Assembly: GCA_947591115.1 (NCBI GenBank)
Contig: CANQCX010000045.1
Span: forward strand, 1 to 11,198
DNA length: 11,198 bases
Source of the DNA: an uncultured Lachnospiraceae bacterium
GTDB taxonomy: Bacteria; Bacillota; Clostridia; Lachnospirales; Lachnospiraceae
Direction of reading: 5' to 3'
Shown here: one piece after another, positions 5,846 to 11,198 of the stretch
Position numbering within the stretch: position 1 is the stretch's first letter
Layout: each line of letters starts with the position of its first letter
Program-made: the position numbers and the translations under genes
Notes under the pieces: model-generated
The model's database searches: none
What the model was told of the DNA's origin: nothing
Seen by the model: only the letters and a program-made list of their open reading frames with translations

Positions 5846-7668
5846 GTTTCATTGATCAATTTGTTGTAAATTTCATTCAATACGGAAATGACTTTGGACG
5901 CCATTTCATACGCATGCTGGAATTTGATCAAATTTAATCCTTCTTCGTCTTCGTCTACACCGGAAACCGAAGTCCGCTGGTTTCCGATGGAAACTTCCAG
6001 ATTGCTGTAATTTTCCTGATAGATCCGGTTCTTTTCTACGTCTACGGAAACATCGGAAAGCATGGTTTCCAAAAATTTTCCCGCCTTATTGCCGCGGAAC
6101 ATGCTGACGTCGTCCTGAAGCTTTAAAAGCTCTTCCGCAATGTCATATTTGTCCTGCCCGTTTACAATTTCGGTGGCGGTGGAAAAACGCCTCGGATTTT
6201 TCAGGGAAGACGCGTGAACCGACGCATTGCTTGCCTGAAGCTGATAATAGGTATCGTCGTCCGAGGTAATGACGCCCGAATAACCGGTGGTTTCGTCCTT
6301 CGTCCATCCGTCAAATTCGTACTCCGAACCGGTTGCATTTTTTGCAACAAAAAACGCTCCCATCTGATTGCCGTCCAGATCTACGCCGCCTTTTTCAATG
6401 TCATTGAAAAGCTGCGAAAATTTACGCAGAAATTCGTTGAGCTGCTGCTTGTAATACGGAATTCCTTTGGCATCTACATTTTTGCCGCAGGTAATCAACT
6501 TCCCTGACAGAGACGCCGCTTCTACCGGATCAATGGCTTCTTTCAGTTGAAAGGTAACGGAGGTAATGTTTCCGGCTTCGTCAATTTCCGCGCTCCATCC
6601 GTCATAGGCATAGGTTTTGTTTCCGATGGTAACCTGCCCTCTCGCCGGAATATTCAGCGCGCTTACCTCGGTAACCGAAGGGGTTTCCAGCGTGATATGC
6701 CCCGTATCCGCCGAACGCACTCCGCCCTTTAAGGCTTCCGCTCCGTTTCCGTCGCGGATCTCAAATAAGGCTTTTAAGCTTCCGCCCGCGCTTGCCGTTG
6801 AAGCGGCAAAATCCATTTTGGTGTCCGCCCAGCGGATGTAGCACAGTCCTTCTACGTCCGTCTGGTTCATGGTGTAATCATATGCCACCCATTCCAGCTC
6901 TCGGTATTCGTTTCCGTCTACCAGCACCTGCCCGTTGATGATTACCGTATAATTCGTTCCGCCCAGATTGTCTCCGTAGGTGTTCTGAATTTCATATTCG
7001 TTGGTTTCTACGCTTACCATCGCGGAAAGCTGATCCAGAAGGTTCGCTCTCTGGTCGCGCAGCTCGTTGGCATAGCCGCCGTTTACTTCAATATTGTTGA
7101 TTTCCTTATTCAACAGGGCGAGCTTCTTGGAAATGGCGTTGATGTTTGATACCGCGTTCTTTACTTCTTCGTTACAGTCCTCCTGAACGTCATCCAGACT
7201 CTGCGCCATCGCGTTAAAGTATGTACACAGACTCTGCGCCTGATTGATAAACTGGTTCCGCACGTTTTCATCCGACGAGTTGTTTTTCAGCGTGTCCAGT
7301 CCGTTAAACATTTTTGCAAAAATGCTGGCAAAACCGTTCTGGGTATCATCGTCAATAAAGAAGCTTTCAATCTGATCCAGATAATACAGCTTTTCCTCAT
7401 ACAGACCTTTGCTGGAATTATTCTGCCAGTAACGCTGGTCATAATACAGATTCCGCTCCTGCGTAATGCTGACCGCCGTAACGCCGGTGCCTACGCTTCC
7501 GTAACGCGCCGTTTCGCGGATCGGACCGGAGGATTCCAGATTTACTTTTTGCCTGCTGTAGCCTTTTGTCTGTACATTAGAAACATTGTTTGCCGTTGTG
7601 TTAATGGAGGCTTGAAATGCTGCCAAAGCGCTGGCTCCGATATTCAACCCAAAAAACTGTGAACTCAT
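5833..7668 (-). CDS. flgK: Hook-associated protein FlgK (HAP1), second copy
   Basis: FlgK forms the ring between hook and filament. The 611-residue product starts with the FlgK D0 pattern (LNIGASALAAFQASINTTANNVSNVQTKGYSRQKVN, about 8-43) and closes with GVDEDEEGLNLIKFQHAYEMASKVISVLNEIYNKL, both typical of HAP1. The middle (about 230-500) is a large, likely surface-exposed domain. It starts 15 nt after copy 1 with GGGAGGAAG upstream. NVQTKGYSRQ makes this the more canonical N-terminus of the two. Both copies keep both ends, so neither looks like a pseudogene. The two differ in the middle and are not a recent duplication. Confidence 0.93.
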   Translation of the reverse strand: MSSQFFGLNIGASALAAFQASINTTANNVSNVQTKGYSRQKVNLESSGPIRETARYGSVGTGVTAVSITQERNLYYDQRYWQNNSSKGLYEEKLYYLDQIESFFIDDDTQNGFASIFAKMFNGLDTLKNNSSDENVRNQFINQAQSLCTYFNAMAQSLDDVQEDCNEEVKNAVSNINAISKKLALLNKEINNIEVNGGYANELRDQRANLLDQLSAMVSVETNEYEIQNTYGDNLGGTNYTVIINGQVLVDGNEYRELEWVAYDYTMNQTDVEGLCYIRWADTKMDFAASTASAGGSLKALFEIRDGNGAEALKGGVRSADTGHITLETPSVTEVSALNIPARGQVTIGNKTYAYDGWSAEIDEAGNITSVTFQLKEAIDPVEAASLSGKLITCGKNVDAKGIPYYKQQLNEFLRKFSQLFNDIEKGGVDLDGNQMGAFFVAKNATGSEYEFDGWTKDETTGYSGVITSDDDTYYQLQASNASVHASSLKNPRRFSTATEIVNGQDKYDIAEELLKLQDDVSMFRGNKAGKFLETMLSDVSVDVEKNRIYQENYSNLEVSIGNQRTSVSGVDEDEEGLNLIKFQHAYEMASKVISVLNEIYNKLINETGVT

Positions 7669-7683
7669 TTTCTTCCTCCCTCC

Positions 7684-9387
7684 TTAAATCAGTCCGGTTA
7701 CGATCAGCTCCGTCATCTGGCTGATTACGGTAATGTACCGGCTTGCCGCATTATATGCGGATTGGTATTTGATCATCTGCGTCAATTCTTCATCCGAGGA
7801 AACGCCGGTAACCTGAAGGCGTTTGTTGTCCAGTGCGGACGAGGTATCGCTCAGATGGTCGCTTGCCGAGGAATAGACGCTGCCGACCGTTCCCAGCTGG
7901 TCCATGACCTTATCGTAATAGCCTTCGAACGTGCCCGGATTTTTGTCGTACGGGTTCAGCGTCATGCATTTGTTTTCCCATACGCCTACCATTTTGTCGC
8001 CAAGACTGTAATCTACTGCGCCGTTTTCGGTATAAGCCGGCATCAGCGTTACCTGCTTCGTCAGATTTTCATTTATTTTTACGCTTCCGATCTGATACAT
8101 GGTAGAGGTATCGTTCGGATCTTCTTCATTATATACATAGTAATCCTGACCGTTGACCGTTACTTTCGTGTAACGTTCGCAGCCGATCCTCTGGAACAGT
8201 TCCTGCGGCGGCAGCTCGCCGTCTACGCCGCGGGCGCAGTTTTCGGTGTCCAGAATCTTTGCTCCCGCCGGAATCAGTACGTTTCCGTTTGCATCCGTAA
8301 TATCGTTTTCTACGGATAAATTCGGGGCGAAAATGTCGTTTAACTGTGTTACCGCCACATGGAACAACTGATCGACCTCCGCCTGCATTTCCATCAACGT
8401 GCAGTCCTGAATCTTGCTGTACGCATCGGCATCCGCCAGATCCGTATAATGAGCGTATTCGTTCCCCCGCTGATAGAGCTTTGCCTTGATGCTTCCGATG
8501 TCGTTGTTGTTTTCCGTAGAAATCTCTACTCTTGTCTGGAAAACTTCTACGTACTGCTTCCGCTCTAAATCAGAAAGCTGCGGCCAGTACGGCGTATAAA
8601 ATCCGGTGCCGTTCGCTGTCTGCAGTCCAAGCCGGTTGCAGCCTCTGTCCTCGATAAATTCAATGCCTTCCATTTCGATCCGCACAAATCCGGTCGCGTC
8701 TTCCGTAGCGGAAATCTTTGCATAACCGGACAGTTCATCGATCAATGCATCTCTTTCGTCCCGATAGGTCATGGCGGTTTCTACTCCGCCGGCTTCTATT
8801 TTCTGAATCTGAAGGTTCAATTCGTAAATCCGGTCTCCGATTTCATTAACCCGATTCACATCCTCCAAGATCTGCTCGTTTAAATTGGCCTGATAGCTTT
8901 GGAAATCCGCATAGATTGATCGGCTGCGGCTGACAAACAGTTCCGCCTTCTGCAGCACAAGATTCTGATAGGTAGAATCCGCAGGAGCTTTCGCAAGCTC
9001 CTGAAATGCGCGGTTTAGGTCGGTAATACTCTGCTTGAATTCCATTCCGTCAAGCTCCTGAAGAATATCTTCTACCTGAAGAACGGTTGTATAGCAGGCT
9101 TCATAGAATGCCTGCCGTCCGTTTTCCTGCCGGAATGCTTTATCTAAGAATATATCCCTCGCATGAACAACATCGCCGATCGATACGCCCAGTCCTGTCT
9201 GCTGCATATTGATCCGCTCTTTGCTCGGCTGAATATTTAAATAATTTTGATCTGCAAAACGTACCTGCTCACGAACATAACCCGGTGTATCGACGTTGGC
9301 CAGATTGTTTGCGCTGGTGTTGAGCGCATTCTGCGCACTGCGCAGACCGGATGCTCCGATATACAGACTTCCAAATCCGTTTGCCAT
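7684..9387 (-). CDS. flgK: Hook-associated protein FlgK (HAP1), first copy
   Basis: A 567-residue FlgK-family protein with N-terminal LYIGASGLRSAQNALNTSANNLANVDTPGYVREQV (about 8-42) and C-terminal GVSSDEELTQMIKYQSAYNAASRYITVISQMTELIV, both matching HAP1 D0 helices, with a coiled region (about 100-215) and a divergent middle domain. AAGGAGGAG (9393-9401) precedes the ATG at 9387. It starts 20 nt after flgN, its likely chaperone gene. With the downstream paralogue it forms a tandem pair; one may form the junction ring and the other a second ring or a specialised adaptor. Which one is the functional FlgK cannot be decided from sequence. Confidence 0.92.
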   Translation of the reverse strand: MANGFGSLYIGASGLRSAQNALNTSANNLANVDTPGYVREQVRFADQNYLNIQPSKERINMQQTGLGVSIGDVVHARDIFLDKAFRQENGRQAFYEACYTTVLQVEDILQELDGMEFKQSITDLNRAFQELAKAPADSTYQNLVLQKAELFVSRSRSIYADFQSYQANLNEQILEDVNRVNEIGDRIYELNLQIQKIEAGGVETAMTYRDERDALIDELSGYAKISATEDATGFVRIEMEGIEFIEDRGCNRLGLQTANGTGFYTPYWPQLSDLERKQYVEVFQTRVEISTENNNDIGSIKAKLYQRGNEYAHYTDLADADAYSKIQDCTLMEMQAEVDQLFHVAVTQLNDIFAPNLSVENDITDANGNVLIPAGAKILDTENCARGVDGELPPQELFQRIGCERYTKVTVNGQDYYVYNEEDPNDTSTMYQIGSVKINENLTKQVTLMPAYTENGAVDYSLGDKMVGVWENKCMTLNPYDKNPGTFEGYYDKVMDQLGTVGSVYSSASDHLSDTSSALDNKRLQVTGVSSDEELTQMIKYQSAYNAASRYITVISQMTELIVTGLI

Positions 9388-9407
9388 ACCTGCTCCTCCT
9401 TAAAAAA

Positions 9408-9920
9408 CTATTGCTTCGCATCAAAGCCGCTGCTGCCCAATAATGCTCCCGTATTATAGGCATGCCTGTCATAATTGGCAGTTTCAGGGGCCTGTCGCAG
9501 ACTTTTAAACAAGGTAATGTCAAACTCTGCCAACTCAATCGCCTGTTGGATCAGCGCTTCATTCTGCCGATTCAGATTCTGCACCTGCTTCGCCGTATCC
9601 ATGAGACTGTCTCTCGCTCTCGTAAGCTTCGTCTGGATATCCGGCTGAGAAGCCAGATACCCGATTAGTTTGGTAACCGTCATTTTTTCCTGAGTTTTCC
9701 CCAGAACGGTAGCAATGTCCTTTAAAGTACGAATCTGCTTATTGCTGTAGCTAAGCAATTCATCACTCGCGGCCTGTTCCAGATCCGTCAGCTCTTCAAG
9801 CGCACGAACATCCGCTTCGATCAGAACCCTGCGTTTTTCTTCCCCATAGGTCAGCAGGGTTTGATAAAGTCTTTCTTCTTCTTCGAGTATGCTCACAAGC
9901 TCTTCTACTAAACTAGCCAC
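9408..9920 (-). CDS. flgN: FlgN-family export chaperone
   Basis: FlgN chaperones FlgK and FlgL to the export gate. The 170-residue product is helical and rich in E, L and Q, with the FlgN-like start LVEELVSILEEEERLYQTLLTYGEEKRRVLIEADVRALEELTDLEQ (about 4-49) and a long helix from about 95 to 150. The start codon is GTG at 9920 with GAGG 7 nt upstream; the flgM stop lies 15 nt before it. The nearby ATG at 9927 is out of frame and opens only a four-codon frame that ends inside flgN. Placement between flgM and flgK is the same as in B. subtilis (yvyG). Confidence 0.88.
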   Translation of the reverse strand: MASLVEELVSILEEEERLYQTLLTYGEEKRRVLIEADVRALEELTDLEQAASDELLSYSNKQIRTLKDIATVLGKTQEKMTVTKLIGYLASQPDIQTKLTRARDSLMDTAKQVQNLNRQNEALIQQAIELAEFDITLFKSLRQAPETANYDRHAYNTGALLGSSGFDAKQ

Positions 9921-9935
9921 GTTTCATCCTCACTC

Positions 9936-10214
9936 CTACAAAGTCTGATTGTACTTTTCCAGTAATTTGCTGGCAAAATCGCCCGGTTCCACAACATAAG
10001 CGCCAGAGTCTACCATTTCTTTTAACTGTGCAACTTTGTCTTCCCTGATGTCCGAAGCTTCTGATACTGCATTTTTTGCCACTTGAAAATCACGCCCGAT
10101 CTGAGAGATCGATACCTGATCCAGTCCCCAGTTTCCGGTGCGGGATTTCTGTGTCTTTAAGTTTTTCTGTACTCCGTAAACCTGTGAAATCTGGTTATAT
10201 GCATCAATACGCAT
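9936..10214 (-). CDS. flgM: Anti-sigma-28 factor FlgM
   Basis: FlgM binds sigma-28 (FliA/SigD) and blocks late flagellar transcription until hook completion. The 92-residue product has the family's disordered N-terminal half (MRIDAYNQISQVYGV) and the conserved sigma-binding C-terminal region REDKVAQLKEMVDSGAYVVEPGDFASKLLEKY (57-88). AAAGGAG (10223-10229) lies 8 nt before the ATG at 10214. It heads the operon and has its own sigma-28 promoter, so it is in a negative feedback loop with its target. A CsrA-type hairpin touches its ribosome site. Confidence 0.94.
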   Translation of the reverse strand: MRIDAYNQISQVYGVQKNLKTQKSRTGNWGLDQVSISQIGRDFQVAKNAVSEASDIREDKVAQLKEMVDSGAYVVEPGDFASKLLEKYNQTL

Positions 10215-10226
10215 AACAGCATCTCC

Positions 10227-10240
10227 TTTCTTCCTTGAAA
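10227..10240 (-). promoter_or_regulatory. CsrA-type hairpin at the flgM ribosome site
   Basis: A 4-bp stem TTTC/GAAA encloses loop AAGGAA, giving CAAGGAAG, a perfect CANGGANG. The same stem sequence frames the flagellin Shine-Dalgarno. The 3' arm GAAA runs into the AAAGGAG ribosome site of flgM, so occupancy by CsrA would hinder initiation. Inferred. Confidence 0.5.
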
Positions 10241-10257
10241 TAAGCTTTCTACACTAT

Positions 10258-10284
10258 GTATCGGATAAAACGCCCTTTTCTTTA
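10258..10284 (-). promoter_or_regulatory. Sigma-28 promoter of the flgM operon
   Basis: The minus strand reads TAAA (10281-10284), 16 nt, CCGATAC (10258-10264), one mismatch from the sigma-28 core at the last base. The predicted start near 10251 gives a leader of about 37 nt. The spacer pattern (GGGCG then TTTT) parallels the flagellin promoter. An A-rich tract upstream (10287-10310) may be an UP element. Confidence 0.8.
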
Positions 10285-10314
10285 GCAAAATTTCACTTTT
10301 TTTCTTTGTTTGCC

Positions 10315-10344
10315 CCGTTCTTGTTTTATAAGAACGGCCTTTTT
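10315..10344 (+). terminator. Intrinsic terminator with no gene in front of it
   Basis: A perfect 8-bp stem (CCGTTCTT/AAGAACGG) with a 7-nt loop is followed by CC and five T on the plus strand. On the minus strand no T-run follows, so it works only rightwards. No plus-strand gene lies upstream in the window: the sequence to its left is the flgM promoter and the antisense of flgM. It may end an antisense or small RNA, or be left over from an earlier gene arrangement. Confidence 0.6.
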
Positions 10345-10381
10345 GATATTTTGGCGATTTTGCTCTAATGGACAGAAATGC

Positions 10382-10410
10382 TTGAATGCTGTTTTTCCTA
10401 TATATAACAT
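10382..10410 (+). promoter_or_regulatory. Candidate housekeeping promoter of the XRE regulator gene
   Basis: TTGAAT (10382-10387) is followed after 17 nt by TAACAT (10405-10410) in a TATA-rich stretch; each has four matches to the sigma-A hexamers. The alternative -10 TATAAC (10403-10408) has 15-nt spacing. The leader would be about 78 nt and contains a 14-bp inverted repeat ATTTCA-TT-TGAAAT (10438-10451), a possible operator. All tentative. Confidence 0.3.
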
Positions 10411-10494
10411 TAACATGAAGAATCAGCCAAATGCTGAATTTCATTTGAAATAAAGGGGAATACTGACGAAAAATCAGGAGACAAAATTGATCTT

Positions 10495-10839
10495 ATGAAA
10501 AACGAAAAAATCGGAATGGTATTAAAAAAGTACCGTAAGAAAAATTCAATGTCCGTTTCAGATGTTGCCATGGAACTGCGAAACAAATATCATCTTCAGG
10601 TAGCGGAAAAGACTATCTATGGATGGGAAAGCAATCAGGCGCATCCAACGACGGATATGTTTTTAACGCTTTGTGAGATTTACCAGCTTAATAATATCAA
10701 TGAAATCTTAAACGGCGAAAACCATGATTTTGTGATCACTGCAAAAGAACGCGCACTGATCGAGCATTATCGGAGACAGCCGGAAATGCAATCGGCTGTC
10801 CAAAAACTTCTGGGGATGGCTCCTGCCGGTAAAGCCTGA
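10495..10839 (+). CDS. XRE-family helix-turn-helix regulator
   Basis: A 114-residue predicted DNA-binding protein. Residues about 7-72 form a Cro/CI-type HTH (VLKKYRKKNSMSVSDVAMEL, then TIYGWESNQAHPTTDMFLTL, then INEILNG). A helix at 82-108 (AKERALIEHYRRQPEMQSAVQKLLGM) resembles the short C-terminal helix of small phage- or element-type repressors; no peptidase domain is present. AGGAG (10476-10480) lies 14 nt before the ATG, a long spacing, so translation may be weak. It is divergent from flgM and convergent with the tRNA genes; there is no other evidence tying it to motility. Target unknown; control of its own promoter is the usual case for such proteins. Confidence 0.8.
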   Translation: MKNEKIGMVLKKYRKKNSMSVSDVAMELRNKYHLQVAEKTIYGWESNQAHPTTDMFLTLCEIYQLNNINEILNGENHDFVITAKERALIEHYRRQPEMQSAVQKLLGMAPAGKA

Positions 10840-10859
10840 AATTGGTAAAGCCTGAAATT
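10828..10859 (+). repeat. 16-bp perfect tandem duplication at the end of the XRE gene
   Basis: GGTAAAGCCTGAAATT occurs twice back to back (10828-10843 and 10844-10859). The first copy encodes the last three residues (GKA) and the TGA stop; the second lies wholly outside the gene. The exact identity points to a recent slippage event. Confidence 0.95.
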
Positions 10860-11036
10860 CTTCGCCGCACTTCGTTCATGCTTCCGGCCTGCCAGCCTGA
10901 CAATTCTAAGAACACATACGTAAATCCATACGTTTTTGTTTCGGAGCAATTTTCTATTGTTTATTGAAACATTGGATTTTTACGGAAAAAATGCAATCAA
11001 TTAAAGAAAAGAATTAGAATCAGAAAAATTGAAAAA
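10860..11036. other. AT-rich non-coding gap between XRE gene and tRNA-Lys
   Basis: I see no convincing gene here on either strand. A short 5-bp hairpin ACGTA/TACGT (10918-10933) followed by T-runs is the only terminator-like structure for the XRE gene, and it is weak. Poly-A and poly-T tracts near 10972-11036 follow the tRNA-Lys 3' end on the minus strand, without a GC-rich stem. Confidence 0.5.
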
Positions 11037-11109
11037 TGAGACATCGGGGATTCGAACCCCGGACAACTTGATTAAAAGTCAAGTGCTCTGCCACCTGAGC
11101 TAATGTCCC
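11037..11109 (-). tRNA. tRNA-Lys (TTT)
   Basis: The 73-nt minus-strand sequence folds as a standard cloverleaf: acceptor GGGACAT/ATGTCTC (one G:U), D stem GCTC/GAGC, anticodon stem CTTGA/TCAAG with loop CTTTTAA (anticodon TTT at 11074-11076), T stem CGGGG/CCCCG with loop TTCGAAT, discriminator A. CCA is not encoded and must be added after transcription. Confidence 0.96.
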
Positions 11110-11123
11110 ATATCGAAAATCAA

Positions 11124-11196
<73 letters not shown>

Positions 11197-11198
11197 AT

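Noticed and set aside
7762..8319. Long plus-strand open frame opposite flgK copy 1
   Set aside because: It is a shadow of the flgK frame with no ribosome site and no recognisable protein features.
10918..10937. Hairpin ACGTA/TACGT with T-run as terminator of the XRE gene
   Set aside because: Only five base pairs with a six-base loop, 80 nt past the stop; too weak to call.

Overview
The window is a late (class III) flagellar gene cluster from a motile Gram-positive anaerobe of the Clostridia, most likely Lachnospiraceae. The reasons are the flagellin N-terminus (MVVQHNLQAMNANRML..., very like gut Lachnospiraceae flagellins as I remember them), the FliW-CsrA pair, strong AGGAGG ribosome sites and moderate GC. 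The species cannot be named from the sequence.

Layout. Everything from 1 to about 10214 is read leftwards (minus strand), so transcription order is flgM - flgN - flgK (copy 1) - flgK (copy 2) - flgL - fliW - csrA - flaG - fliD - fliS - fliT-like - flagellin (only its first 106 codons are present, cut by the window edge). Gene gaps are mostly 2-36 nt. Three larger gaps, before flgL (80 nt), flaG (106 nt) and flagellin (213 nt), carry regulatory signals. To the right, a divergent small XRE-type regulator gene (10495-10839, plus strand) is followed by a roughly 200-nt AT-rich stretch and two minus-strand tRNA genes, Lys(TTT) and Phe(GAA).

How it works together. FlgM holds sigma-28 (FliA/SigD) inactive until the hook is finished. 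FlgN, FliT and FliS are export chaperones for FlgK, FliD and flagellin. FlgK and FlgL form the hook-filament junction, FliD caps the filament, and FlaG affects filament growth. FliW and CsrA are the flagellin-homeostasis switch: CsrA blocks translation of flagellin mRNA, FliW antagonises CsrA, and flagellin titrates FliW. Sigma-28-type promoters (TAAA-N16-CCGATAN) lie before flgM, flaG and flagellin, with a weaker candidate before flgL.

Main observation. The leaders of flgM, flgL, flaG and flagellin all contain perfect matches to the CsrA/RsmA motif CANGGANG. Most are placed as an NNGGAN six-base loop on a short stem, on or near the Shine-Dalgarno sequence. Reading the minus strand by eye, I count six matches in the few hundred bases of leader sequence and six in about 9.5 kb of coding sequence. 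This suggests that here CsrA-FliW may control the whole late operon set, including the anti-sigma factor, and not only flagellin. This is inference and needs a binding or reporter test.
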